DNA of 64,000 bases from Bin87 sp965220265. GTDB taxonomy: Bacteria > Chloroflexota > Dehalococcoidia > Lucifugimonadales > UBA3495. The stretch is from assembly GCA_965220265.1 (NCBI GenBank), contig CBDCPM010000004.1, positions 372,001-436,000 of the forward strand, in the 5' to 3' direction. Below the pieces are notes generated by a model. That model made no database searches, was not told where the DNA came from, and saw only the letters and a program-made list of their open reading frames with translations. The position numbers were made by a program, and so were the translations under genes. Shown piece by piece: positions 9,710 through 18,929 of the stretch; within the stretch, counting starts at the first letter, position 1, and every line of letters begins with the position of its first letter.

Positions 9710-9738
9710 ATCATAGACCAAGCGGGCGGGAGTGGCAA
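9710..9738 (-). promoter_or_regulatory. Sigma-70-type promoter for the E1/E2/lipB operon
   Basis: On the minus strand, TTGCCA (9738-9733) is separated by exactly 17 bp from TATGAT (9715-9710). Transcription would start near 9703, leaving a leader of about 50 nt before E1 alpha. Confidence 0.6.
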
Positions 9739-9746
9739 ACGGAACG

Positions 9747-9775
9747 TTGACGTCTATACCGCGTGGGTATAGCAT
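9747..9775 (+). promoter_or_regulatory. Sigma-70-type promoter for the candidate RNA
   Basis: TTGACG (9747-9752), 17 bp, then TAGCAT (9770-9775). The predicted start near 9781-9783 coincides with the 5' strand of the closing stem of the candidate RNA. It is divergent from the E1 alpha promoter. Confidence 0.45.
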
Positions 9776-9781
9776 TAAGCA

Positions 9782-9958
9782 GTGATTGGGGATGGTTACG
9801 GCCGGCGGACTTGGCTACGGCTTGACCGTGAGCGATCAAGTACGTTGAAGGCAGGCAATGGCCTGCTGGCGATTAGCTCGGAGCAGTACGGGCCTTTAGC
9901 TGAGGGCCAGGGTAATTCCCAATCCGCGTAAAAAGCCCCGGACTGTTCTGGGGCTTTT
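9782..9958 (+). ncRNA. Candidate structured RNA, 6S-like size and layout, family unknown
   Basis: About 177 nt with no reading frame. The ends pair: GATTGGGGA (9784-9792) with TTCCCAATC (9916-9924), TTAC (9796-9799) with GTAA (9912-9915), and GGCC (9800-9803) with GGCC (9905-9908), 17 pairs with two 3-nt bulges. Inside are a GCAGGC/GCCTGC hairpin and a CTTGA/TCAAG hairpin. It has a promoter at its 5' end and a terminator hairpin at its 3' end. Length and end-pairing resemble 6S RNA, but I cannot assign it by eye; it does not show SRP or tmRNA signatures. Confidence 0.5.
9931..9958. terminator. Bidirectional intrinsic terminator
   Basis: AAAAGCCCC pairs with GGGGCTTTT across a 10-nt loop. It starts three bases beyond the stop of the DUF3800 gene on the minus strand (five T residues follow there), and it also closes the candidate RNA on the plus strand (four T residues). 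Confidence 0.85.
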
Positions 9959-9960
9959 CC

Positions 9961-10704
9961 CTATCTTGGCAAAACCGTCCGCCCCCACCCGTTCACATTC
10001 CCTTGCGACGACCGCAGTAGCTTGGTCTGTATTACATCCCAAGCCCGGTTGGACTGTTCTGGGTTGATGAAATGTCGGCCTATGGGACGTGCGGTGAGGT
10101 CGGCAATCTGCAACCCGGGCGAGTTGCTTTTCTTGTCTGCGAATCTGAGCTCAAATCGCGTGGGAGCGTTGCCCGCCGAAATCTCGCCGTGCCGGCCATG
10201 CTCGAACGTATTCTTGAGTTCGCCATCTCCGACTTTCCCTCTGCTCTCGATGACCACGTGTGCTATTCGGGTCCCTTCCTCTCGGCTCGCCAAAAAACGA
10301 CGCAAGTGTTCTGCGCAGGTATCGAGTGCTAGTTCATAAACCGGAGATCTAAGGACATTTCGGTGGACTAAACAACGCTTATCGACAATGATCGAGATAA
10401 TAGTGAAATCGGCATCCTCAATAATGTGGTCTAACTCTGTCATGAAAATTCGTCGCTTCTGATCGTCTCTCAGAAATGCGAACGGCGGCTTTTGCAAGCG
10501 TATCTCGTTTTCATGCAGCACCACGGTATCGTGGCCGAAATGCGCGAACTTAAAAGCTGCTAGCGCAGGTAGCACTGACGCCACGTACTCGTCCTTCCTG
10601 AACACGCAGAAGTTGAGCACGAAAACCGGATAGTTGGCGTCCATGGACGCTGGATTCGGATCTCCGCTTTCGTCCGCGAAAATGATGTAGTCGCTGTATC
10701 TCAC
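9961..10704 (-). CDS. DUF3800 domain protein
   Basis: The 247-residue protein opens with the family motif IIFADESGDPN (acidic DES at residues ~10-12), has an ENEIR acidic segment near residue 65, and ends with the conserved SPGLQIADLTARPIGRH. DUF3800 proteins have an RNase H-like fold and are often found in mobile or defence contexts; their function is unproven. The gene is single, followed by an intrinsic terminator and 16 bp from the upstream decarboxylase gene. Confidence 0.85.
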   Translation of the reverse strand: MRYSDYIIFADESGDPNPASMDANYPVFVLNFCVFRKDEYVASVLPALAAFKFAHFGHDTVVLHENEIRLQKPPFAFLRDDQKRRIFMTELDHIIEDADFTIISIIVDKRCLVHRNVLRSPVYELALDTCAEHLRRFLASREEGTRIAHVVIESRGKVGDGELKNTFEHGRHGEISAGNAPTRFELRFADKKSNSPGLQIADLTARPIGRHFINPEQSNRAWDVIQTKLLRSSQGNVNGWGRTVLPR

Positions 10705-10720
10705 ACTGTCATGTGGGTAG

Positions 10721-11281
10721 TCATCGTTCCACGTAGGTATTACGGAATCTGTAAAGCGTGAACTCCGGCTCGACCGGCGCCACGGGCATGTACTCGTCGG
10801 CCTCTTCGATCTTGGCGACGATGAACCAGGGGCCCGGTTCTTGCATAGCGCGGTCGAAGGCGTCTTCCAGGGTTTCGAGGTCGTCGACGGTGGTCGTCTT
10901 CGTGATGCCGCAGGAGTTGGCGACCTCTTCCAGGTTGGTATTGGTGGCCGTGTGGCTGGGCTGTCCGCCCGTCTGTCCCCACATCTCGTTGTCCCAAACC
11001 ACCACGATCAGGTTCGACGGGTTCTCCCGACCGATCGTGGCGATTGCGCCCAGGTTCATGAGCAGAGAGCCGTCACCGTCCAGCGAGATCACCTTGTCGT
11101 CGGTGGACAGGGCCATTCCCAGCGCGATGGACGAGCACAGCCCCATGTTGCCGTAGGTGTAGAAGTTCCGGTCGCGGTGGCCGGCGTGGTATAGCTCGTC
11201 GCTGGTGGGGCCCAGGTTGCCCACGATGGGCGAATCCCCGGCGTGGCGCAGGACCAGTTGGGTGGCGTCGAACCTAAGCAA
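10721..11281 (-). CDS. ThDP-dependent decarboxylase, beta subunit (sulfopyruvate/phosphonopyruvate type)
   Basis: The 186-residue chain is the thiamine-diphosphate-binding half of a two-subunit decarboxylase: LDGDGSLLMNLGAIATI is the GDG...N motif, and it begins with the NLGPTSDELY substrate region. The partner subunit overlaps it by 8 bp upstream. Relatives include ComE (sulfopyruvate decarboxylase) and phosphonopyruvate decarboxylase. No other coenzyme M, taurine or phosphonate genes are nearby, so the substrate stays open. Confidence 0.85.
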   Translation of the reverse strand: MLRFDATQLVLRHAGDSPIVGNLGPTSDELYHAGHRDRNFYTYGNMGLCSSIALGMALSTDDKVISLDGDGSLLMNLGAIATIGRENPSNLIVVVWDNEMWGQTGGQPSHTATNTNLEEVANSCGITKTTTVDDLETLEDAFDRAMQEPGPWFIVAKIEEADEYMPVAPVEPEFTLYRFRNTYVER

Positions 11282-11780
11282 TTTTGCCTCCGTGAAGCAT
11301 GGGGGTCATGCAGATGGCGACCGGATTGCGGTGGGCGTGGCACAGCTTCATCACGCCGTCCAGCAACGTGTCCAACCGGTCCTCGCTCTCGATGGTGTAG
11401 TTGGCGATGCCGAACAGGTCCAGGATGCGTGTGGTGTTGCGGCCCATGGCGACCTGGGAGATGTTGAACTCGCCGACCTGTCCGCGCAGGTTCATGAAGA
11501 TGGGAATGGGCGTCCGCGCCGGCAGACACAGACTGGCCACCGCGTTGACACTGTTGCCGAACCCGCTGGACTGCATGAACACCGCGGCGTTGCGCCCGAC
11601 GGCGTAGCTGCCCACCGCGACGCCGATGGCTTCTTCTTCGCGGGTACAGGAAACCAGGTGGAAGAACGGGTCTTCGTTGATGATGCTGGTCACCCGGTCG
11701 ATGGAAATGTCGGGCACGTAGGCGATGAGCGACGTGTCCCACTTCTTCAGGGTGTCAACGATGGTCTCAGCCCAGGGCAT
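11274..11780 (-). CDS. ThDP-dependent decarboxylase, alpha subunit (sulfopyruvate/phosphonopyruvate type)
   Basis: The 168-residue chain has the catalytic glutamate region CTREEEAIGVAVG and the QSSGFGNSVNAV loop of the pyrimidine-binding half. It resembles ComD. It overlaps the beta subunit gene by 8 bp, as expected for an obligate heteromer. Confidence 0.85.
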   Translation of the reverse strand: MPWAETIVDTLKKWDTSLIAYVPDISIDRVTSIINEDPFFHLVSCTREEEAIGVAVGSYAVGRNAAVFMQSSGFGNSVNAVASLCLPARTPIPIFMNLRGQVGEFNISQVAMGRNTTRILDLFGIANYTIESEDRLDTLLDGVMKLCHAHRNPVAICMTPMLHGGKIA

Positions 11781-11826
11781 GGGAAACTCCTTGTGCTATG
11801 AATCGGCGGTCAGTATAGCGCAAGTC

Positions 11827-11856
11827 GGCCACCCTCGCCCCGGAGCGAGGGTGGCC
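11827..11856. terminator. Perfect 12-bp hairpin between nitroreductase and decarboxylase genes
   Basis: GGCCACCCTCGC (11827-11838) pairs with GCGAGGGTGGCC (11845-11856) over a 6-nt loop. It lies 20 bp past the nitroreductase stop and has no T-run on either strand, so it may be a U-less terminator or an RNA-stabilising element. Confidence 0.5.
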
Positions 11857-11876
11857 GCGGGAGCCTGGGGTTCGGA

Positions 11877-12479
11877 TTACAGCCAGGCGGTGACCTCATC
11901 CGCCGGCGCGCGCACGGACGCCGACGGACGCGCCGGTTGCCCGATGAACAGCGCCCCGACCATCGTCCAGTCGGATTCACCACCCATAGTTTCCGCCAGG
12001 TCCGGATGACGGGTGGTGTTTCCCGTGCTCCAGTCGCCGGCAAGACCCTCGGCCACGGCTGCGAGGAGGAGATTCTGCACGGCGCAACACGCCGCGGCGT
12101 AGTTCTCCTGGGTCATCTCTTCGCTGTCGCCCGGCACGCTGTACACGTAGATCAGTCCGGGTGAATCCAGTACACGCTGTCGGCTGCCGTTGGCGTTTTC
12201 GTGGTTGCCACTGCGGGCGAACAGGTTGTCGTAGGCCAACTGCGCGACTTCCGCGCGCTTCTGCCCGCCCTTTTCCAGCACGAAGAACCGCCACGGGTTG
12301 GTCAATCGGTGGTTGGGAGCCCAAACCGCCGCGTCCAGCATCCGCTGCAACGATTCCTGGCTGGGCACGGCATCGGTGAACTCGTTGTTCATCCGTCGGT
12401 TGTGGATCGCCTCGTAGACAGTAACGCCGGTCTCCGGGGCAGCAACGTTGCCGCTGCGCAATCGACTGCTCTGTGTCAT
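11877..12479 (-). CDS. Nitroreductase-family oxidoreductase
   Basis: The 200-residue FMN/NAD(P)H enzyme has the usual N-terminal IHNRRMNNEFTDA phosphate-binding arginines, AAVWAPNHRLTNPWRFFVL, and the AAACCAVQNLLLAAVAEGL core helix. The substrate is unknown. It is monocistronic, with an upstream GAGTTGTTGAGATG region rather than a strong Shine-Dalgarno site. Confidence 0.88.
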   Translation of the reverse strand: MTQSSRLRSGNVAAPETGVTVYEAIHNRRMNNEFTDAVPSQESLQRMLDAAVWAPNHRLTNPWRFFVLEKGGQKRAEVAQLAYDNLFARSGNHENANGSRQRVLDSPGLIYVYSVPGDSEEMTQENYAAACCAVQNLLLAAVAEGLAGDWSTGNTTRHPDLAETMGGESDWTMVGALFIGQPARPSASVRAPADEVTAWL

Positions 12480-12588
12480 CTCAACAACTCCTGTTTAGGA
12501 TGGAATCAACATAATGATAAGTGTCCACACTATAACCGCAAGCGTCGCGCCAAACAAGCGGGAGTGCGGCGCTCCGGGTCCCAACCAA

Positions 12589-12616
12589 CCCCGCCGCGAT
12601 GACTTTGCCGGCGGGG
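12589..12616. other. 8-bp hairpin upstream of the SMP-30 gene
   Basis: CCCCGCCG pairs with CGGCGGGG over a 12-nt loop in the region between the divergent nitroreductase and SMP-30 genes. Function unknown. Confidence 0.3.
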
Positions 12617-12725
12617 TGGCATACAATGACGCCATGCCGGGCGGGCCGCGCCGATTCCCGTTTATCCTGATGCGCGGGTCCGGTTCATTGAGGACAAATC
12701 CCCATTCTTGATCCAGGAGGACAAT

Positions 12726-13643
12726 ATGGCACTGCAATGGGAACACGTCGCCGGACCCTTCAGTCGCCTGACCGAAGGCCCCGCCTGGGACGGTCGCCGG
12801 CTTCTGTTCACGCACATCCCCGAGAGCCGAATCATGGCGTACCACCCCGACACCGGCGAGTGCACGGTGTATCGGGAGAACACCAACCACACCAACGGCT
12901 TGGCTTTCGACGCCGAGGGCCGGCTCTACGGGTGCTGCTCAGGAGGGCGGGCCATCGTACGGTTCGAGGCCAACGGTACCACCACGACCATCGTGGACCG
13001 GTTGGGCGACCAGAGGCTGAACACTCCCAACGACCTTGCCATCGACCGGCAGGGTCGCATCTGGTTCAGCAACCCGTGGAATGCCGGAAACGTCGACCCC
13101 AGTGAGCAGCCGGAGATGTCCGGCCGGGACATCCTGCGCGCCGATCCCCAGCCCGACGGATCCTACACCTGCCAGCAGGTCACCTTCGACACCACCGGAA
13201 CAAACGGCCTGCTGGTCTCACCCGACGACCAAACTCTCTACATCATTCAGACCGACAACGAGCCGGGCGGCGTGCGGGAACTGAGGTCGTATCCGATCAA
13301 CGCTGATGGCTCGCTGGGCCAGTACATCGTGCTGCACCAGTTTGGCACCGACCATCGCGGCCCCCAGCGCGGCATCGACGGCATGTGTCTGGACGCCGAG
13401 GGCAACATCGTGGGCACGGCCGGCAACTGGGCCGGCGGGCCCGGACCCATGCTCTACGTGTGGACGCCCGAGGGGCGCGTCCTGGAGACGTACCCCATGC
13501 CCGCCGGGGTCGACATGCCCACCAACTGCTGCTTCGGCGACGCCGACCAGAGCAGCCTGTACGTGACCACGCTGGGCGGAGATCTGGTCCGCCTGCGAGA
13601 TACCGGCCGCCGGGGCTGGATAATGTGGCCGCCGGTGCGCTGA
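12726..13643 (+). CDS. SMP-30/gluconolactonase-family beta-propeller
   Basis: The 305-residue protein has the family landmarks: LTEGPAWDGRRL (metal-binding Glu), TNHTNGLAFDAEGRLYGC, NTPNDLAIDRQGRIWFSNP (metal-binding Asn), TTGTNGLLVSPDDQTLY and the metal-binding Asp region RGIDGMCLDAEGN. It is probably a calcium- or zinc-dependent lactonase or esterase. ATG 12726 is chosen because AGGAGG ends five bases upstream; a TTG at 12708 is less likely. Its stop codon overlaps the next start (TGATG). Confidence 0.92.
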   Translation: MALQWEHVAGPFSRLTEGPAWDGRRLLFTHIPESRIMAYHPDTGECTVYRENTNHTNGLAFDAEGRLYGCCSGGRAIVRFEANGTTTTIVDRLGDQRLNTPNDLAIDRQGRIWFSNPWNAGNVDPSEQPEMSGRDILRADPQPDGSYTCQQVTFDTTGTNGLLVSPDDQTLYIIQTDNEPGGVRELRSYPINADGSLGQYIVLHQFGTDHRGPQRGIDGMCLDAEGNIVGTAGNWAGGPGPMLYVWTPEGRVLETYPMPAGVDMPTNCCFGDADQSSLYVTTLGGDLVRLRDTGRRGWIMWPPVR

Positions 13644-14014
13644 TGCGTCGGTTGCTGACCGCTGTTGCCCGGGGAGACCTGCCGGCGATCTCATTGTGGG
13701 TCGCGCATGGGCTGACTTGGGTCGTCTCCGTCGGAGTTGCCGTTCTGATATTTCCCGCCGGCGACATTGACGCTGCTCCGGCCCTGGCCACTCCGGTAGT
13801 GCTGACCGGGCTGGCGCTACTTTCAGTCCATTACCTCGACGGTCGGCGCTACATCCGCAAAACTCTGCTTTTTCTATTTACCGTCGCTTTGTTCGGCTTC
13901 TGTTTGGTGGGTAGTATGTCGGTGGGTGTGTTGTACTCCCCGTCGGCCATCGCCTTGCTGCTGGGAGCCATCCTGATCCCGGTACGCGCCAAAGGCGGCG
14001 TTGGCGAATCGTGA
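13643..14014 (+). CDS. Small integral membrane protein, family unknown
   Basis: A 123-residue protein with about four hydrophobic segments (for example LTWVVSVGVAVLIFP, VVLTGLALLSVHYL, LLFLFTVALFGFCLVG, SAIALLLGAILIPV) and a short basic end. The ATG overlaps the SMP-30 stop by one base, so the two are translated from one message. It could be a membrane partner of the lactonase-like enzyme; that is inference. Confidence 0.7.
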   Translation: MRRLLTAVARGDLPAISLWVAHGLTWVVSVGVAVLIFPAGDIDAAPALATPVVLTGLALLSVHYLDGRRYIRKTLLFLFTVALFGFCLVGSMSVGVLYSPSAIALLLGAILIPVRAKGGVGES

Positions 14015-14053
14015 AACACCTTGACCCACCACCATTTCCCCGGAGGTTTCGAT

Positions 14054-14575
14054 ATGGACGTTTTCAACTGCATCAGGACGCGCCGCACGGTGCGGGATTT
14101 CAAGCCCGACCCCGTGCCCGACGCCGTCATCCACAAAATTATGCAAGCGGCCCGCTGGGCTCCCAGCTCCAGCAACACCCAGCCCTGGCACTTCATCGTC
14201 GTCCGCGACCGGGACACCATCAAGCAGCTTGGCGAAATCTGCACCCAAGGGACGTTCATTGGCAAGTCCCAGGTCGCCATCGCCATCGTTATGGACGAAG
14301 CCCGCCGCGCCCAGCTGGATGCCGGCCGCGCCCTGCAGCAGATGGAGCTGGTGGCTTGGGCCGAGGGCCTGGGCACCTGCTTCGTTGGCGTCCGCGGGGA
14401 GGCGCAGGACGAGGTCAAGGCCCTCCTGGGCATCCCGGAGGAACTGGAGCTGATCACCGTGCTGCCCTTCGGGTACCGCATCATGCGCGAGCCGGGCACC
14501 GGCACACCACGCAAGCCCATGTCCGAGATCACCCATGGCGAAAAGTTCGGACAGGCGCTGACGTTCGCCGACTAA
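14054..14575 (+). CDS. Nitroreductase-family oxidoreductase
   Basis: A 173-residue FMN enzyme with FNCIRTRRTVRDFKPDP, AARWAPSSSNTQPWHFIVV and a C-terminal GYRIMREPGTG segment. GGAGG lies seven bases before ATG 14054, which decides the start. It differs from the nitroreductase at 11877-12479 and is of the short family type. It is 39 bp downstream of the membrane protein gene. Confidence 0.9.
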   Translation: MDVFNCIRTRRTVRDFKPDPVPDAVIHKIMQAARWAPSSSNTQPWHFIVVRDRDTIKQLGEICTQGTFIGKSQVAIAIVMDEARRAQLDAGRALQQMELVAWAEGLGTCFVGVRGEAQDEVKALLGIPEELELITVLPFGYRIMREPGTGTPRKPMSEITHGEKFGQALTFAD

Positions 14576-14608
14576 CCCGTCCGCCATAGAACAGTTACGC
14601 CAGTCGGG

Positions 14609-15370
14609 TCAGGAGCTTTGACTGCGCAGTCGCTCTTCCAGATCGGCGATGCGGGCTTGGGCGGCGACCCGGGCTTCTCGTTCGGCGATCCGGGCTGCCC
14701 GTTCGGCGTCAAGTTCAGCTTCGGCACGGTCAGCCCTGGCCCGCTCGTCGGTGAAAGTCAGAATATGCCGCCCCGTCGCCGGGTCATACCATCCGAGCCA
14801 GCCTTGTTCCCAGCGGAGGTGCAGGTTCAGGACCGTGCTGTAGCCCTGCAACATGCCTTCCGCCAATTCTTCAACGGGGATGGGTTCGTATTCGCCGCCC
14901 ACCAACCGGTCGCCGGCCAGCTTGGGCAAGCGCCCTCCGATGGTTTCATCAAAGCGCCAGTATTCCGGGATACTCAGAGCGGCGTAATCGTTTCGTTTGT
15001 CGGTGGCGTCGGTACGTCTGGTGCTGGGGGATGCCACTTCCATGACGAAATCGGGCGGCTTGCCCTGGTCTGAAATGACGTAGGCACGGCGACGGTGGTA
15101 GGCCGCGGGATCCACGCCGAAGGCTATCAGCAGGTCAGGATAGCGCAGGCCGGTCATATCCTGTGTTGGCGTCAGGGCTAAGTAACGCTCGCCGGAGACT
15201 AGAGTCGTATCGGGGTTGCCGAAGTGGATGGCCAGATGGTGGACGTTGCCGTTGACGGCGAGGTGGTCAAAGTTGGTCATCTTGTCTTCGGGAATCTCCG
15301 GCGGGTCCGGAAACACCAAGAATTCCTCAGGCTGCTCGAGCTTGTTGATGGCGCTGTTGGCGGTGGTCAT
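14609..15370 (-). CDS. Uma2-family protein with C-terminal coiled coil
   Basis: The 253-residue protein has a central Uma2 core (YPDLLIAFGVDP, KPPDFVMEVASPSTR, DKRNDYAAL) and a ~50-residue Ala/Glu/Arg-rich coiled-coil tail (ERARADRAEAELDAERAAR). It is of the long type with the coil, unlike the gene at 4288-4869. It is convergent with the nitroreductase. Confidence 0.85.
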   Translation of the reverse strand: MTTANSAINKLEQPEEFLVFPDPPEIPEDKMTNFDHLAVNGNVHHLAIHFGNPDTTLVSGERYLALTPTQDMTGLRYPDLLIAFGVDPAAYHRRRAYVISDQGKPPDFVMEVASPSTRRTDATDKRNDYAALSIPEYWRFDETIGGRLPKLAGDRLVGGEYEPIPVEELAEGMLQGYSTVLNLHLRWEQGWLGWYDPATGRHILTFTDERARADRAEAELDAERAARIAEREARVAAQARIADLEERLRSQSS

Positions 15371-15449
15371 GCTGAACCTCTGAGCGCTTGACGAGCTAGC
15401 CTCGTGTCCGACGCAATGGGCAGTGCCCCGATTATACCTGAACCGCCGC

Positions 15450-16298
15450 CTAGCGCCCCTTGAACTCCGGCGCCCGCTTCTCCAGAAACGCCTGACGGGC
15501 CTCGCGGGCGTCCTCGGAACCGTTTAGGATGCCGCCGGCGTTGGACGTCAGGGTCATGGTGGTCTCCAGCGTGCTGTCCAGCGCGGCGCGCATGATGCGC
15601 TTGCTGATCCACTGCACCATGGGCGGCGTGCGGATGATCCGGTCGCCCAGGTCGCGGGTGGCCTGCTCCAGTTCTTCAGAGGGAACCAGGTAGTTGAGCA
15701 TGCCCCACTCGTAGGCACGCTGGGCGTCCAGGTGACCCGTGTAGGCGAACTCCAGCGCCCGGCCCAGACCGACCATCTTGGGCAGGTAGTAGCTGCCGCC
15801 GTTCTCGATGATCTGCCCCAGCTGCTGGTAGCCGATGAAGCGGGTGTTCTCACAGCCCAGCCGGATGTCGCAGTGCAGCGCCATGTCCATGCCCGAGCCC
15901 ACGGCCGGACCGTTGATCATGGCGATGGTGGGTTTGCGGACCTGGGAGATGTCCCGGTGCAGCTTGGTGAAGCCGTGGTAGAAGTGCTCGCGCGCCGCGT
16001 CCGGCCCCTCGATCGTTCCCCGGTTCCCCACGAAGTTCTCGCCGGTTAGGTCGGAGGGCGTGTCACGCCGCATGTCCGCGCCGGAGCAGAATCCACGTCC
16101 CACGCCGGTGAGCACCATGACCCGCACGTCGGGATCGTCGTCGCCGGCGCGCATGTACTCGCCGACCTTGGCGACGGTTCCGTTCTCCTCGGATGAGCCG
16201 ATCAGCGCGTTCATCCGCTCCGGCCGGTTGAACTTGATCCACAGGATCCCCGAGTCTTCGGGTTCGTAAAGCAGGTAGGGCACCAGGTTCGGCGGCAT
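15450..16298 (-). CDS. Enoyl-CoA hydratase/isomerase family protein
   Basis: A 282-residue crotonase-fold protein. The oxyanion-hole segments are GVGRGFCSGADM (about residue 70) and MINGPAVGSGMDMALHCDIRLG (near 130), followed by ENTRFIGY. The position used by the second catalytic Glu in true hydratases is not clear, so it may be an isomerase or hydrolase of the family. It is monocistronic. About 180 bp downstream toward 16482 show no gene. Confidence 0.9.
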   Translation of the reverse strand: MPPNLVPYLLYEPEDSGILWIKFNRPERMNALIGSSEENGTVAKVGEYMRAGDDDPDVRVMVLTGVGRGFCSGADMRRDTPSDLTGENFVGNRGTIEGPDAAREHFYHGFTKLHRDISQVRKPTIAMINGPAVGSGMDMALHCDIRLGCENTRFIGYQQLGQIIENGGSYYLPKMVGLGRALEFAYTGHLDAQRAYEWGMLNYLVPSEELEQATRDLGDRIIRTPPMVQWISKRIMRAALDSTLETTMTLTSNAGGILNGSEDAREARQAFLEKRAPEFKGR

Positions 16299-17061
16299 GG
16301 GTTGCTCCTTTTGTGGTCGCGGATGGTACGGATTGACTACGGCGAGATTGCCACGTCATGGCCCATGGCGCAACGTAGATCTGCCCCGTTTTCCGCGTGG
16401 TTCGGCCCCGTTACGGCAAAATCCGGCCCTCGCGCCACGGGAATCCGGCGGGTGGGTCAGGTTCAGCTGAGAAGTGACACGCCTATCGTCTCCGCATGAT
16501 CAGATAGATGAAAATGCCCAGGATCAATATGGCGATAATGATGAGCAGGATGATCAGCGTATTGCGGTCACGCAGCGTGTTGGCGGCACCCATTAGAGTG
16601 CTGCGAACGCGTTCCGGCACGGTGGCTTCCGGCGTCGGCAGCTCGGCGATGGCGGCCTCGATCACCGGCGTCGCCGTCGGCTGGGGGGTGGAAGTTGGTG
16701 CGGGGACGGGCGTGGCGGTGGGTGTCGCCGTGGGCAACGGCTCGGCGTCGGCGTCGGGGTATTGGTGGGCACTGGAGTGGGCGTTGGAGTAGGCGTGGGC
16801 GTTGCTGTCGGCTCAGGTTCGGGTGTCGCTGTGGGCTCCGGCGTCGCCGTGGGCACCGGTGTCGGTACCAACGTGGCAGTCGGCACCGGAGTGACCGTGG
16901 GCGCCAGCGTCGCGGTCGGCATGGGCGTGGCGGTCGGAGCCGCGGTCGCCGTCGGAGCGGTGGTCGGCTTTGCGGTGGGCTTGGGCGGAGGCTGCGTGCT
17001 CCTCACGACCGGAGGGTCTCGTCATCATCGTCGTCATCGTCTGGCTCCGGAGAAGGGCTAG

Positions 17062-18929
17062 AAATCCGGCCGGAAACCGACCGGATTATGGCGAGGGGTT
17101 ATACTCCGGGCAATCGAGGCTAGCGGAGCAGGGCGATGCTGGGAAAGCGTTCAGACCAGAAGGGCCTGTGGGAAGCGGACCGGTTGTATCTGGACCACGT
17201 GGGCAAGGACACCTTCTACGGTTTGCTGGCCTCACTGCGGGGCCAGCTGTTCCGCGATGACGATTTCGCCGAGATCTACGGTCCGGACAATGGACGGGAC
17301 AGCGCGCCGCCCAGCCTGCTGGCCACGGCGCTGCTGTTGCAGACCTACGACAAGGTGAGCGACGCCGAGGCCCAGGCGAGGGCTGACTGCGACATCCGGT
17401 GGAAAGTGGCGTTGGGGATTGAGATTGAGGACAGACCCTTTGCCAAGAGCACGCTGCAGATGTTCCGGGCGCAGCTGATCCTGCACGAGAAGGTGCGGGA
17501 GGTATTCGAGAGCAGCCTGCGCCTGGCGCGGCAGTCGGGCTACCTGAAGAAGCGTGGGATGCGGGTGGCGCTGGACACGACCTACACCCTGGGACGAGGC
17601 GCGGTGAAGGACACCTACAATCTGCTGGCAGACGGGATCGTCAAACTGTTGCGGGTCCTGGCGGCCGTGGCGAACATCGCTGTCGGGGAATGGGCCGAAG
17701 CCCAGGGGTACGCGAGGTACCTGGGCTCCAGCATCAAGGGCGAGGCAGCGATTGACTGGTCGGACCGCAAAGCGCAGCGGAAGCTTTTGGGGGAGATAGT
17801 GGCCGATGCGGACCGGCTGCTGGAGCTGGCGCGGCAGGCGTGGCTGGAATTGCCGGAGGCCAGCGTCCAGCGGCAGAGCGTAGTGGATGGGGCGGAGTTG
17901 CGGGGACAGTTGCTGCTCCAGGACATCGAGCGCAAGAGCGGCGATGGCGATTTTGCTGCTCATGCTGATGATGCTGATGACGGGGTGAGCCTCAGGGATA
18001 GGGTGAGCAAGGACCGGATGCTGTCGGTGCACGACCCAGAGCTGCGCCACGGGCACAAGGCGGCGATTGTGGTGGACACCGACAGCCAGCTGATCACCGC
18101 CGTGGACGTGTTGCCCGGCAACGCTCCCGACAATCTGGGGGCATTGGAACTGGTGGAGCAGAGCGAAGCGAGTACTGGCTCGGTGGTGGAGGAAGCCATG
18201 GGCGACGCCGCCTATGGGGACGGCGGGACCCGCCAGACCTTCGCCGACGCGGGACGCCGGTTGGTGGCCAAAGTGCCGGGCCGGCCCGACCGGAAACACT
18301 TTCCCAAAAATGACTTTCACCTTGACCTGGCCGCGGGCAGTTGCACCTGTCCGGCGGGGCAGGTTACCCACGCCATCGTGCCGGCGGGAAAGCGGACGGA
18401 TGGCACCGGTCGTGTCCATCGCTTGCAGGCTTTCCAGTTCGACGGGGCGGTATGTGGGGCCTGTCCGCTGCGCTCCCAGTGCATCGCGGCCCAAGGCAGG
18501 CCGGGTCGACGGGTGCTGATCCATCCCCAGGAAGGCATGTTGCAACAGGCACGAGCGTTGCAGCAGAGCGCCGACTACGACGAGTATCGAGCGCGACGGG
18601 TGGTAGTGGAGCACAGATTGGCCCGGCTGGTCCAGCTGGGCATCCGGCAGGCCCGCTACTTCGGTAAGGTCAAGTCGAAATTCCAGCTGTATCTGGCGGC
18701 CACGGTGGCCAATCTCACCCTGGTGGCGGGCAAAATCGGGCTGTCGGGCAGTACCGGTGGCGGCGCAGCAGGCCACCGCGTCGTCCTCAATGATGTCCAC
18801 ACTGTGGTCGCCAATGCGGCGGCCAACTTCAGCGCTGCCCGGCTCGGACAACTATGGTCCCTGTTTTTCCTCACGTCGGCTTTACCTCCGAAATCCTTCT
18901 ACCACAACCAGGGCTTTCCGGCCCGGTTT
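17062..18929 (+). mobile_element. IS1182-family element, copy 1
   Basis: A 1,868-bp element with imperfect inverted ends AAATCCGGCCGGAAA and, reversed, AAACCGGGCCGGAAA. It is flanked by CTAG at 17058-17061 and 18930-18933. It is inserted in the surface-protein gene on the opposite strand. Confidence 0.92.

Noticed and set aside
9782..9958. Signal recognition particle RNA or tmRNA
   Set aside because: The conserved SRP domain IV sequence and the tRNA-like end of tmRNA are absent.
16762..17061. Plus-strand Gly/Val-rich repeat frame (GVGVGVAVG type)
   Set aside because: It is the complement of the Thr-Pro stalk codons of the minus-strand surface-protein pseudogene; no start signal or homology.
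17232..18851. 539-codon minus-strand frame inside IS1182
   Set aside because: Antisense of the transposase gene; no start site or known motif.
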